A stretch of 64,000 bases of DNA from Echinicola soli (lineage in GTDB: Bacteria; Bacteroidota; Bacteroidia; Cytophagales; Cyclobacteriaceae). Both the position numbers and the translations under genes were made by a program. Every line of letters begins with the position of its first letter. Position 1 is the first letter of the stretch. Location of the stretch: positions 3,881,001-3,945,000 of the forward strand of contig NZ_CP041253.1 in the NCBI RefSeq assembly GCF_006575665.1, written 5' to 3'. Under the pieces are notes generated by a model that was given only the letters and a program-made list of their open reading frames with translations, searched no databases and had not been told where the DNA came from. This document shows, piece after piece, positions 9,087 to 17,356 of the stretch.

Positions 9087-9866
9087 ATGAACATTCGCAT
9101 TGTTTTATCCCTTCTTGTTGGCTTGTCATTACAAACCCTTTGCTCACTGACTTTCGGTCAAAGTATAGGGGTTGGGGCTGCAAAACCAGCAACTGCCAAG
9201 TGGCTCTTTGATGGAAGTAGGGAAATGCTTGACAATAAATGGGAATATTGGGAGGGACCAAGGTTAGCAGCAGTCCCACCGATCAAGTGGGAAATCGTCG
9301 ATGATCCATTATCTAGCAGTACCGCGCTAAACACCAACGATCCGGCAGCTGCCAATGGAAAATATGGTGCGGCCGATATTGTGACTAAAGAAAAATTCAA
9401 TGATTTTAGATTACATATCGAATTTTTGATTGAACATGAAGGAGGGAATAGCGGAGTTTACCTTCAGAACCGTTATGAAATCCAGGTACTCGATGGTGAC
9501 TCAACCACCCATGGGATGGCTGCCATTATCAATGAGAAAGCCGCTCCTTATGAAATTTATAATGGATTGGGCAAATGGAATGCCTATGATATTGTTTTTC
9601 GAGCAGCTAGATTTGACCAAGAGGGAAAACTCATCGAAAAAGCACTGATGACCATGTATTTTAATGGTGTGAAAATACATGCGAACGAATATATCCAGCA
9701 AGTCTGGGGTGGTCCTAACTCTGGGCTTGATGGTGGCAATGATGGCGGAAAAGGTATTACCGATCGGGCTGGTGGAATTAAACTGCAAGCAGAGGGGCAC
9801 GATGTGCTATATCGGAACATTTGGATCCTGCCGCTTAATATAGATAAGTCCGATACTGATTTTTAG
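9087..9866 (+). CDS. DUF1080 / 3-keto-glycoside hydrolase-like secreted protein
   Basis: The 259-residue product has a signal peptide ending near TFGQ. It carries the PF06439-type concanavalin-like fold pattern: KWLFDGSREM near the start, DFRLHIEFLIEHEGGNSGVYLQ in the centre (GGNSG is the recognisable core), YEIQVLDG, and the C-terminal GGIKLQAEGHDVLYRNIWI. Members are linked to hydrolysis or cleavage of 3-keto sugars and other glycosides. The exact substrate here is unknown. It begins 30 bases after the DUF4127 gene, so the two are probably co-transcribed. Confidence 0.88.
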   Translation: MNIRIVLSLLVGLSLQTLCSLTFGQSIGVGAAKPATAKWLFDGSREMLDNKWEYWEGPRLAAVPPIKWEIVDDPLSSSTALNTNDPAAANGKYGAADIVTKEKFNDFRLHIEFLIEHEGGNSGVYLQNRYEIQVLDGDSTTHGMAAIINEKAAPYEIYNGLGKWNAYDIVFRAARFDQEGKLIEKALMTMYFNGVKIHANEYIQQVWGGPNSGLDGGNDGGKGITDRAGGIKLQAEGHDVLYRNIWILPLNIDKSDTDF

Positions 9867-9892
9867 GATGCTATAAACCTTCCCGACAGTAG

Positions 9893-9911
9893 TCGCTACA
9901 GGCTGTAGCGA
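9893..9911. repeat. Short near-perfect palindrome
   Basis: TCGCTACAG and CTGTAGCGA are 9-bp complements around a single central G. The palindrome sits between the DUF1080 gene and the GH43-like gene. It resembles dispersed intergenic palindromes, though an operator cannot be excluded. Confidence 0.4.
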
Positions 9912-9946
9912 AATACCAATCCACAATGCGGATTAAACGACCTGAT

Positions 9947-11173
9947 ATGATCAAGAAATATGTACTCAGTATACTGTTGTTTTCGGTTTTAACCTCTTCA
10001 GCAAAAGCCCAACTTATCATTGAGCCACAACCAATAGACGCAGTGGTGGTGGAGAATGGCTCCAGTTCCATTTTAAAAGGGCCTTCTATATTAAATAATG
10101 AGGGTTATTTCGTCTGGGGAGGGAGTGTTATCAAAGGGGAAGATGGCAGGTACCATATGTTTTATAGCCGTTGGCCTTCCGGGGATGATCAGGACAAATT
10201 TACAGATGGTTGGTTGACGGCATCAGAAATAGCCTATGCTGTTTCTGATGATGCCGATCATGGGTTTAAATTTGTCAAAACCGTGGTCCAGGGACAAGGA
10301 AAGGAGAGAAGACCAGAAGCTTGGGACGGTCAGTCCGTTCATAACCCTCACATTCAACGATTCAATGGCACCTATTACCTTTATCATACCGGTAGCACCT
10401 ATCCCGGAGAACAGCCAAGGGGAAGTTCCGGAGCTGAGCTGAGCAGGCGAGACCTTATCCAGCAAAGCCAGCAGATAGGCGTGATTACCTTCCATAGCAT
10501 CGATGACCTCCTTGAAGGAAATATCATTCGGTCCGAAAATCCCTTGCTAAGTCCGAGGACACGGGTAAAAGATGAAAATGTGCTGAATCCTTCACCCAAA
10601 GGCACTGAAGCCAAACCAGATAACTTAATCGTCGTAAATCCAGCAGTCGTGAAAAGGAGAGCAGACGGCAGATATCTACTTTACTTCAAAGGAAACCTTT
10701 ATATTCCCAATTGGAGAGGAGTACATGGGGTCGCAATCAGTGATTCACCGACAGGCCCTTTTAGGCAACGGGATGAGTTTGTTTTTGATGTAAAGGATGA
10801 TGATGGGAAATTGGCCTCAGCAGAAGATCCCTATGTTTGGTACCATGAAGACAGTGGTTTCTATTATACTGTTTTTAAAGACTTTACGGGGAAAATCACA
10901 GGCGGTGATCCAGGCTTGGCACTGATGAAATCTTCAGATGGAATTCACTGGGAAAAACCTGATAATGCTATGTTTATGCCTTTATCACTTAAGCTAAAAA
11001 ACGGCCATACAGTGGAAGTAAACAGGCTGGAAAGACCCCAATTTCTCATTGGTGAAGATGGATTGCCGAAAGTACTTTACGCCGCTTGTTCACTTAATCC
11101 ACTAAATGAAAAAAGAGATGGAAGCTCTTTTAACGTCCAAATTCTATTGAAAAGCTATTTTTATAAGGAATAG
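9947..11173 (+). CDS. Secreted GH43-like beta-propeller glycosidase
   Basis: The 408-residue protein begins with a clear signal peptide when started at ATG 9947 (YVLSILLFSVLTSSAKA, then QLIIEP). An alternative ATG at 9926 adds seven charged residues. Repeated blade-like segments such as YFVWGGSVIKGEDGRYHMFY, HNPHIQRFNGTYYLYHTGS, GRYLLYFKG and SAEDPYVWYHED resemble the five-bladed propeller of GH43 and related arabinanases or xylosidases. The acidic residues in these strands are candidate catalytic residues. I cannot name the subfamily or substrate. It closes a three-gene group of secreted proteins and is followed by a hairpin with a T-run. Confidence 0.78.
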   Translation: MIKKYVLSILLFSVLTSSAKAQLIIEPQPIDAVVVENGSSSILKGPSILNNEGYFVWGGSVIKGEDGRYHMFYSRWPSGDDQDKFTDGWLTASEIAYAVSDDADHGFKFVKTVVQGQGKERRPEAWDGQSVHNPHIQRFNGTYYLYHTGSTYPGEQPRGSSGAELSRRDLIQQSQQIGVITFHSIDDLLEGNIIRSENPLLSPRTRVKDENVLNPSPKGTEAKPDNLIVVNPAVVKRRADGRYLLYFKGNLYIPNWRGVHGVAISDSPTGPFRQRDEFVFDVKDDDGKLASAEDPYVWYHEDSGFYYTVFKDFTGKITGGDPGLALMKSSDGIHWEKPDNAMFMPLSLKLKNGHTVEVNRLERPQFLIGEDGLPKVLYAACSLNPLNEKRDGSSFNVQILLKSYFYKE

Positions 11174-11196
11174 TATTAACCAAGAAATAAATGACG

Positions 11197-11228
11197 GAGC
11201 GCTCATGGTGATATTCGCTCTTTTTTTC
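11197..11228 (+). terminator. Probable rho-independent terminator
   Basis: gagcg (11197-11201) pairs with cgctc (11216-11220) and is followed directly by a run of Ts to 11227. The stem is short, but its place just after the GH43-like gene and the T-run make termination likely. Confidence 0.5.
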
Positions 11229-11292
11229 ATTCTCAACAAAACACCATCGAACCAGAAATACGCATTAACCTATCAGCTGATATCTGTAAATA

Positions 11293-11326
11293 TTGGCTAA
11301 AAACTCCTGCAAAAAAGTTACTTTTG
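11293..11326 (+). promoter_or_regulatory. Candidate promoter of the THUMP methyltransferase gene
   Basis: TACTTTTG at 11319-11326 fits the Bacteroidota TAnnTTTG -7 box. It ends 4 bases before the ATG at 11331, so the transcript would be nearly leaderless. A TTG at 11293-11295 could serve as the -33 element, but its 23-base spacing is longer than usual. Confidence 0.35.
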
Positions 11327-11330
11327 TCCC

Positions 11331-12512
11331 ATGAATAATTTTGACCAAAAAGGGAGGGTAATCGTAACCTGCAAGGATCGGTTTGCCCCATATCTTGAGG
11401 AGGAACTGATCGAACATGGATTTAAGCCATTAAAGGTAGACCGTACCAGTATAGAGCTTAATGCCAGTATGAATGAGTGCATTTACCTAAATATGCATTT
11501 GAGAGTGGCTAGTCATGTACTTTTCGAAATCAAGTCTTTTTATCTTCACCATGCCCGTGATATTTACCGACGCGTAAAAAATATCCCTTGGGAAGAATAT
11601 ATTGACAATGACACGTATTTTTCTGTAATCAGCCATGTCGAAAACGAAAGTGTGAACAATCCACTTTTTGTAAATGTAAAAGTCAAGGATGCGATCGTTG
11701 ATCGTTTTCGTGAAAATACAGGCAAAAGACCAGACACCGGAGCTGATTTTGACGGTGCGGTATTTCAGTTATATTGGAAAGAAACACAGGCCTCCATGTT
11801 TATCAATACCTCGGGTGAAACCCTTTCCAAAAGAGGCTATCGCAAGCTTCCATGGATGGCACCGATGGTCGAAAACCTAGCGGCTGCGACCATCTTGGCC
11901 AGTGATTGGGATAGAAAAGGGCCTTTCGTTAACCCTATGTGTGGTGCAGGGACATTGGTCATCGAAGCTGCACTTATGGCCACCAATCGCTACCCGGGAC
12001 TTTTTAGGGAACATTATTCCTTTATGCATATCAAAGGCTACAAGGAAGAGGTTTACGATTTGCTAAAAGAGCAGCTCAAGTCCAAGATCAACGATAACAT
12101 CACGGGAAAATTCGTGGCTTCCGACATCAGTGAAAGGGCCATCTATGCTGCGGAGGAAAATGCCAAAGTGGCCAATGTAATCGATCACATTTCCTTCGAA
12201 GTGGTAGATTTTGCAGAGACAACCGTTCCCAAATATGAAAATGGAGTAGTTTTCTTCAACCCAGAATACGGCGAAAGGCTAGGAGAGGAAGAAGAGTTGG
12301 TCAATACCTATAAACGTATTGGTGATTTTATGAAACAGAACTGTTCAGGCTATACCGGTTACATCTTTACTGGCAACCTTAAGCTTGGCAAGAGGGTTGG
12401 TTTAAGGCCCAGTAGAAAAATTGAGTTCTTTAACGGTACGATAGATTGTCGCCTTCTGAAGTTTGACCTGTACAGTGGCGGCAAGAAGGACAAGGAATTT
12501 GGTTCTACATGA
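11331..12512 (+). CDS. THUMP-domain rRNA large-subunit methyltransferase (RlmL N-terminal type)
   Basis: This 393-residue protein has an N-terminal THUMP RNA-binding region (residues about 45-160, including HARDIYRRVKNIPWEEY). A class I SAM-dependent methyltransferase domain follows. Visible motifs are the SAM-binding NPMCGAGTLVIEAALMA and the catalytic NPEYGERLG, a variant of NPPYGERL. Proteins of this group methylate guanine N2 in 23S rRNA, as RlmL/YpsC does. Length and motifs fit a complete gene. It is flanked by terminators and appears to be a single-gene unit. Confidence 0.92.
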   Translation: MNNFDQKGRVIVTCKDRFAPYLEEELIEHGFKPLKVDRTSIELNASMNECIYLNMHLRVASHVLFEIKSFYLHHARDIYRRVKNIPWEEYIDNDTYFSVISHVENESVNNPLFVNVKVKDAIVDRFRENTGKRPDTGADFDGAVFQLYWKETQASMFINTSGETLSKRGYRKLPWMAPMVENLAAATILASDWDRKGPFVNPMCGAGTLVIEAALMATNRYPGLFREHYSFMHIKGYKEEVYDLLKEQLKSKINDNITGKFVASDISERAIYAAEENAKVANVIDHISFEVVDFAETTVPKYENGVVFFNPEYGERLGEEEELVNTYKRIGDFMKQNCSGYTGYIFTGNLKLGKRVGLRPSRKIEFFNGTIDCRLLKFDLYSGGKKDKEFGST

Positions 12513-12577
12513 TTTACTGTGGGAAACTTTTTACTTTGTTTGCCAAATTCCAGTGTGGCCTTGGCCTCATCACCGTT

Positions 12578-12609
12578 GTTACTTTTTTCCTACAGGTGAA
12601 AAAAGTAAC
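12578..12609. repeat. Perfect 12-bp inverted repeat
   Basis: gttacttttttc (12578-12589) and gaaaaaagtaac (12598-12609) are perfect complements around an 8-base loop. It lies just after the methyltransferase gene and could end its transcript, although no T-run follows the right arm. It also resembles a palindrome type that is dispersed in Bacteroidota genomes. Confidence 0.55.
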
Positions 12610-12850
12610 CCAAACCTGTCCGTCCATGGAGGAAACCCCGCAGCGATGAATCATGAATTAACTGCAAAATAACTGGCTTCTGTCTTTTATATCCCTGATT
12701 ATAGTTGACCGGATTAATTATTAGATTTCATTGTCAAGCATAGTTGTAATGGCTGATCCATCCCTAGATGGAATTTTGCTATAACGAGAGCTGAAGCCAT
12801 GCATAACGAATTGTGTTTGTCTGCTCCAGGCAGTCTCGTCTAAAGAGAAT

Positions 12851-12889
12851 GAGATTGCTTCACTCCGTTGCTCTGCGTTTGCTATGACG
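12851..12889. repeat. Dispersed repeat fragment shared with 58.39 kb
   Basis: These 39 bases (gagattgcttcactccgttg and onward to gctatgacg) are a near match to the reverse complement of 58390-58429. It is one arm of the dispersed cgtcattgcga palindromic element, here apparently incomplete. Confidence 0.7.
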
Positions 12890-12930
12890 TTATTCTCATG
12901 TCTCATTTCCCTTTACTCTTGGCTTTTTTT

Positions 12931-13213
12931 GGATCAAGCAATATTTCTGGGGGCGGGAGAAGGTTTATATTCATTTGGTATGTCGCCACGAAGTCGCCAA
13001 GACACGAAGTGTTTTGTAGGCGGATTCCAAATTTCATGGAAAACAAACAGCTTTGGGTCTTAGAATCTTTGTGGCAAAAAAACAAAAAAGAAATCCTATT
13101 AAAATAAGTAATGCGTGCTCCAGTATAAAAAAATCAGCGCAGATCTTATTAATCTGCATCATCTGCGTGCTATCGAAACCAACCCTAATCCCCCCAACTT
13201 TTTCGCTTGACCC
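12931..13213. repeat. MITE-like element, copy 1
   Basis: A 174-base core (12934-13107) recurs at 58055-58228 with only two mismatches that I can find. A second block (13124-13213) recurs, less well conserved, at 58516-58603. The outer ends are imperfect inverted repeats: ggatcaagcaatatttctgg on the left, and a right end whose reverse complement begins gggtcaagcgaaaaagttgg, with about 16 of 23 positions alike. There is no transposase gene inside, so it looks like a non-autonomous mobile element. I could not identify a target-site duplication with confidence. Confidence 0.75.
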
Positions 13214-13261
13214 TGGGTTTTTGGGGCGATGTATTTCCAAATTATCAGGGTTAAAAGAAAA

Positions 13262-13287
13262 AACCCTCTTCGTATTATAGAAGAGGG
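13262..13287 (-). terminator. Rho-independent terminator for the NlpC/P60 gene
   Basis: accctcttc (13262-13270) pairs with gaagagggt (13279-13287), a 9-bp perfect stem with an 8-base loop. Read on the minus strand it is followed by ttttttctttt, a good uridine tract. It lies about 100 bases beyond the stop of the minus-strand gene. Confidence 0.8.
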
Positions 13288-13384
13288 TAAAATCTATTCA
13301 ACTTTCTAGCTGAATAAGATAAGCAACGATTTCTTTACCGATTATATGTATAACGCAGCCAATGAAATAGTTATTGTTTTTTTA

Positions 13385-14560
13385 TTAATTCATTGCCTTC
13401 GCTACTTCAATGATGTGCTCACTAGGGACTTGACGGATTCTTTTTGTTCTTAGATATCTTCCCAGTTCATATTCATCGTAATTGGGGCTACTGGAGTCAA
13501 AACTGCTGATGCGTACCCTTCCCCTGGAATGAATAAACGAATTGTTTCCGATCCACATTCCTACGTGTACGATTCGCTCTGGACGATCTTCTGTAGCTTT
13601 TCTACCAAAAAACAACAGGTCACCTACGGCTAATTTGTCCCAATTTTTTTCTGTATCTACTAGCTCTCCTTCATGAACCTGCTGCGAAGCATCTCGTGGA
13701 ATCACCTGGCCATTAAGAAAATAAATGGTTTTGGTAAATCCACTACAGTCGACTCCTTTGATCGATGTACCTCCCCAGAGATAAGGTATTCCCATCATGT
13801 TTTTGGCTGTACTGATCAGGTTATTGTCACTAAGAGAACGGGTGCTAATCCACTCTTCAAATGGCATGGCCAAATCCTTTTCCAAAAAACCTTGACGGCC
13901 ATCAGGCAAGGCAACTTGATAGTGATTTCTATTTTCTGCCACGAATTTCAGCAAGTTGCCAGCTGTAAGATCTGTGACCATCATGGATTCATCTTCACTT
14001 TCATAAACATATCCCAAAAGCTCGGTAAAGACCAGCTTGGGACTACCTTCCCATAGGTCATAGGCCTTTTGGTCCATTAGTTCTATTCCTGCAGCGTCCA
14101 CCCATGAAATATACCTGTCAGGTGTTTGCACTAAATACCAACTCCCAGCTTTCTTAAGGACATTCACCGGTGTGCCCATGGTCGCTTGAGTTGCCAACTC
14201 CGCAGAGTGCTTGGGAGCACTTCGGATATTGGCCACGGAAATGGTCACCACTCCATGCGTTTTGCCTGCCAGAGCCTTCTCTGGAAGTACTTCCACCACA
14301 TTGGTATAAGAGACTCCCGCACTGTCCAGCTTTCCAGCCAATTCATCCAGTGCCTGCGGCAAATTGGTTTGACCTTTTAACGTGTCGTTTACGTATTCGA
14401 TGTCAAATAATGCTACGCGCTTGTCCGGTGCATAGCTTTCTTTCACTCGATCTATTAGAGGCGCCACTGAGGTGGTTTCTTTATTGATTGGCTGACAGCT
14501 CGCGAATAAGCCCAGTACCATCAGGAGTATGGCTACCCAAGTTAACGTTACGTTTTTCAT
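13385..14560 (-). CDS. NlpC/P60 (C40) peptidase lipoprotein with SH3-like region
   Basis: The 391-residue protein starts with a lipoprotein signal (LLMVLGLFASC, lipid cysteine near residue 22). A middle region including VVTISVANIRSAPKHSAELA resembles bacterial SH3 domains that bind peptidoglycan. The C-terminal NlpC/P60 domain has the catalytic cysteine C272 in VDCSGF, a histidine in IVHVGMWIG and the third polar residue in FIHSRGR. It should cleave D-glutamyl or related bonds in murein peptides or released muropeptides. The gene follows three amidohydrolase genes on the same strand, but a hairpin terminator (14600-14627) sits between them. Confidence 0.92.
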   Translation of the reverse strand: MKNVTLTWVAILLMVLGLFASCQPINKETTSVAPLIDRVKESYAPDKRVALFDIEYVNDTLKGQTNLPQALDELAGKLDSAGVSYTNVVEVLPEKALAGKTHGVVTISVANIRSAPKHSAELATQATMGTPVNVLKKAGSWYLVQTPDRYISWVDAAGIELMDQKAYDLWEGSPKLVFTELLGYVYESEDESMMVTDLTAGNLLKFVAENRNHYQVALPDGRQGFLEKDLAMPFEEWISTRSLSDNNLISTAKNMMGIPYLWGGTSIKGVDCSGFTKTIYFLNGQVIPRDASQQVHEGELVDTEKNWDKLAVGDLLFFGRKATEDRPERIVHVGMWIGNNSFIHSRGRVRISSFDSSSPNYDEYELGRYLRTKRIRQVPSEHIIEVAKAMN

Positions 14561-14599
14561 CCTTGATAAGTATTGTTGTTCCTTAGTACTAAATAAAAC

Positions 14600-14627
14600 A
14601 AATCCCCGGAAAGTTCACCGGGGATTT
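14600..14627 (-). terminator. Terminator between amidohydrolase operon and NlpC/P60 gene
   Basis: aaatccccgg (14600-14609) pairs perfectly with ccggggattt (14618-14627) around an 8-base loop. On the minus strand it is followed by gttttatttag. It lies 3 bases below the stop of the amidohydrolase gene and 39 bases above the next start, so it probably separates or attenuates the two units. Confidence 0.7.
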
Positions 14628-14630
14628 CGA

Positions 14631-15932
14631 TTATTCTTCCAGGCCTGGGCTTCTCTCCAGGAATTCTTGATAAAGGCGTATATGCCTACTGGTCATTGGT
14701 ATTTTATACCCGTCGATAAATACATGCTTGATCTGTGTCTTGGTTTCGAAAGGATCTCCATCAGAAACAAATACAGTGGCACTCTTGCCCTCTTCAATGC
14801 TTCCAAGGTGATCATCCACCCCAAAAATCTCAGCTGGAACAATGGTAATGGCCTTTAGTGCTTCTTCTCTGCCCATCCCGTAAGCTGCAGCAAAACCTGC
14901 ATTGAAGGGTAAATTTCTTACATTTTCAGTGTCGGAAGTCCTGATGGCTACTTTCACCCCAGCTTTCTGCATTTTACCGGGGTTGCTATAGGCTGCATCA
15001 TAGCGATCAGAAGACCTTGAAGGTAATGCCAAAACAGGACCTGTAATAACAGGAATACCTGCAGCGGCTATTTTTTCAGCTACTCTAAAACCTTCAGAGA
15101 CACCTGTAAGAACTGCCTTTTTCACTTCCTTTTCCTTAATCCATTCGAGGGCCTTAAGGATGTCCTCTGCTTTATTGACCTCTATCAATAAAGGTAAATC
15201 ACCTCGCACGGCTTTGGCCAATTGTTCCATTTCTGGATAATAGTTCAAGGATGCATCGGCATCTTCAAGTTTCATGTAGGTAATAGCCCTTTCCCAAATA
15301 TCATTGATGTTTTTCAGGGATTCTTTGGCATCTTTTTCGATTTCCTCATCTGACCTACGGTCCCATCGCCCTCTTCTGGCGGAGGTAGGAAAATTCATCG
15401 GAATCCCTTTGAATCCTGTATACATCTGGTCAGGAGTATACCCGTTTAGGTTGATCAAGGCTGCTGTTCCGGGAAACAATCCCCCTGAAGGAACCGATAG
15501 TGCTGTGGTGACACCACTTACCCTGGTCACGGGAATGGCCACGGAATTTGGATTAATGGCTGTCAGTGCCTGCATATTGGGTGTTACGTTTCCTATTTCA
15601 GCGTAATCTTGTGTTTCTGCCAAAGACCCTACTTCCACTAAGCCCAAACGCGTTCCACTGTCGATCATACCTGGATAAACATACTGGCCAACGCAGTCGA
15701 TGACGGTGGCGTCTCCAGCTTCCAGTTCCGCACCAATAGCCACAATTTTCCCATCTTCCAGTAAAATACTCGTGTTTTCCAGTGAGCCATTGGTAACGGT
15801 GACTACTGTTCCTCCTTTAAGGAGAAACTTGCCGTTTTGTGGTTTTAATACTTCTCCTTCAATCTGCCCATAACCCAAGACAGGCAACAGTAGAAGTATC
15901 AGGAAGTATATTGTTAAATTAAATTTCTTCAT
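14631..15932 (-). CDS. Secreted amidohydrolase-family protein lacking the HxH motif
   Basis: The 433-residue protein has a signal peptide (LTIYFLILLLLPVLGYG). It shows the composite amidohydrolase pattern: an N-terminal beta-sandwich with GGTVVTVTNGSLENTSILLEDGKIVAIG and a C-terminal DHLGSIEEGKSATVFVSDGDPF. The segment that normally reads PGxIDxHxH reads VYPGMIDSGTRLGL, so the first two metal-binding histidines are absent. It may be a non-catalytic partner, use other ligands, or have a changed activity. It is last in a three-gene paralogous run with 35 bases between it and the previous gene. Confidence 0.85.
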   Translation of the reverse strand: MKKFNLTIYFLILLLLPVLGYGQIEGEVLKPQNGKFLLKGGTVVTVTNGSLENTSILLEDGKIVAIGAELEAGDATVIDCVGQYVYPGMIDSGTRLGLVEVGSLAETQDYAEIGNVTPNMQALTAINPNSVAIPVTRVSGVTTALSVPSGGLFPGTAALINLNGYTPDQMYTGFKGIPMNFPTSARRGRWDRRSDEEIEKDAKESLKNINDIWERAITYMKLEDADASLNYYPEMEQLAKAVRGDLPLLIEVNKAEDILKALEWIKEKEVKKAVLTGVSEGFRVAEKIAAAGIPVITGPVLALPSRSSDRYDAAYSNPGKMQKAGVKVAIRTSDTENVRNLPFNAGFAAAYGMGREEALKAITIVPAEIFGVDDHLGSIEEGKSATVFVSDGDPFETKTQIKHVFIDGYKIPMTSRHIRLYQEFLERSPGLEE

Positions 15933-15967
15933 ATGTCATTTAATTTTTTAATAATCAATGAATTAAA

Positions 15968-17353
15968 CTAGTGTGAGTGATGAAAAGTGGTTCCTTCAGT
16001 AAAGAGCTCGACACCATGCATACAGCTCTCTTCCTCTACCTGAAGATAAACTGGCTCTACCATTTCAGTAGGGCTTACTTTTAGCCTTTGGTCATCTTTA
16101 TCTTCATTGATATCAAAATATTTTATCCCATCCACAAAAGTCATCTGTGGGACGGCATAAACAGATAACGGATGGTGGTCAAAGATCACCAGGTCACCTT
16201 GCTTGCCCTCCTCGATAGATCCCACGTATTCATCGATCCCAAGTTGCTTGGCAGGATTAATGGTGATCAGGGCCAATGCCTGCTCATCCGATAATCCACC
16301 GTACCGCTGGGTCTTGGCAGCTTCATGGTACAAATGACGGATCAGTTCATCTGAATCCGAATTGATCGAAGTGATTACGCCATTTTCGGTTAGGATCGCT
16401 GCATTGTAAGCAGTGGAATAATACACTTCAAACTTATAAGCCCACCAATCACTGAAAACAGAAGCACCCATGGTATATTTGGCGAGCTCTGGAGCTACCT
16501 TGAAACCTTCGTTCACGTGGGTGAAGACTAGCTTATCCACCCCAAAATCCCTACATACATTGATCAGCATATAGATCTCATCTGCACGATAGGAGTGGCA
16601 GTGGATAATGATTTCTCCATCCAGGATGTCTGCCAAGGTCTGCAAACGTAGGTTGTATTCTGGATGAGTTGCCTTACTGTTCTTTTGTTCTTTTGATTGG
16701 TTATAGGTTTTCCATTTTTTCTTGTATTGAAGGGCTTCATTAAAACCGTTTCTTATGACCGCTTCCACGCCCATACGGGTGCGCGGCTGGATGTTTTTAC
16801 CACGACCATGAACCCTGGTCGGATTTTCTCCCAAAGCAAATTTGATAGTTCGGGGAGCCTCTTTCATGATGATATCCTCCGGGTTTCGGGTGCCGTATCG
16901 GTACTTCATCGTGATGCTCTGGCCACCAATGGCATTGGCAGAACCATGAAGGCCGTGGGCGATAGTAGTACCCCCCGCTAATGCCCTATATATTCCTACG
17001 TCAAATGGATTGATAACATCAGCGATGGCCACTTCCGCCGTAATGGGAGCGGTGGCTTCATTGACCACATCCAGGGCAAGGTGCGAGTGTGCATCAATAA
17101 TGCCGGGCATAAGGAATTTGCCAGAGGCATCTATGGTCTCTACGTTATTGGAAGCAGAAAGGTCCTTACCCACCTTCTTGATGATGCCGTCTTCTACCAG
17201 TACGTCCGAATCTTCCAAGGTTCCCTGGGATACTGTCAATACAGTGGCATTTTGAATTAAAACGCTGCCTTTGGGTGTTTGTGCAGTCAGTTGTTGTGAT
17301 CCTATGAACAATAGGGAACAAATGATATATGTTAATTTCCTCATTTCCTTCAT
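15968..17353 (-). CDS. Secreted amidohydrolase with intact HxH metal motif
   Basis: The protein (about 461 residues) has a signal peptide ending near SQQLTAQ. It carries the imidazolonepropionase/prolidase-like amidohydrolase pattern: FLMPGIIDAHSHLALD holds the HxH metal site, IIHCHSYRADE and LVFTHVNEG supply further histidines, and the C-terminal DEYVGSIEEGKQGDLVIFDHHP closes the beta-sandwich. It probably hydrolyses cyclic amides or peptide derivatives in the periplasm. Start codons at 17353 and 17344 are both possible. The gene is the middle of three paralogues and is the only one with an evidently complete metal site. Confidence 0.9.
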   Translation of the reverse strand: MKEMRKLTYIICSLLFIGSQQLTAQTPKGSVLIQNATVLTVSQGTLEDSDVLVEDGIIKKVGKDLSASNNVETIDASGKFLMPGIIDAHSHLALDVVNEATAPITAEVAIADVINPFDVGIYRALAGGTTIAHGLHGSANAIGGQSITMKYRYGTRNPEDIIMKEAPRTIKFALGENPTRVHGRGKNIQPRTRMGVEAVIRNGFNEALQYKKKWKTYNQSKEQKNSKATHPEYNLRLQTLADILDGEIIIHCHSYRADEIYMLINVCRDFGVDKLVFTHVNEGFKVAPELAKYTMGASVFSDWWAYKFEVYYSTAYNAAILTENGVITSINSDSDELIRHLYHEAAKTQRYGGLSDEQALALITINPAKQLGIDEYVGSIEEGKQGDLVIFDHHPLSVYAVPQMTFVDGIKYFDINEDKDDQRLKVSPTEMVEPVYLQVEEESCMHGVELFTEGTTFHHSH

Positions 17354-17356
17354 CAA

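Larger units (their letters stand above)
12513..13384. other. Repeat-rich intergenic region
   Basis: No gene is supported in these 872 bases. They hold a palindrome (12578-12609), a short repeat shared in inverted form with 58.4 kb (12851-12889), a MITE-like element (12931-13213) and a terminator for the minus-strand gene that follows. Short open frames here fall inside the repeats and also occur in the second copy near 58 kb, so they are not read as genes. Confidence 0.75.

Noticed and set aside
12903..13085. Open frame of 60 codons in the intergenic repeat
   Set aside because: The same frame appears at 57982-58206 within the second copy of the MITE-like element and has no coding features, so it reflects the repeat and not a gene.
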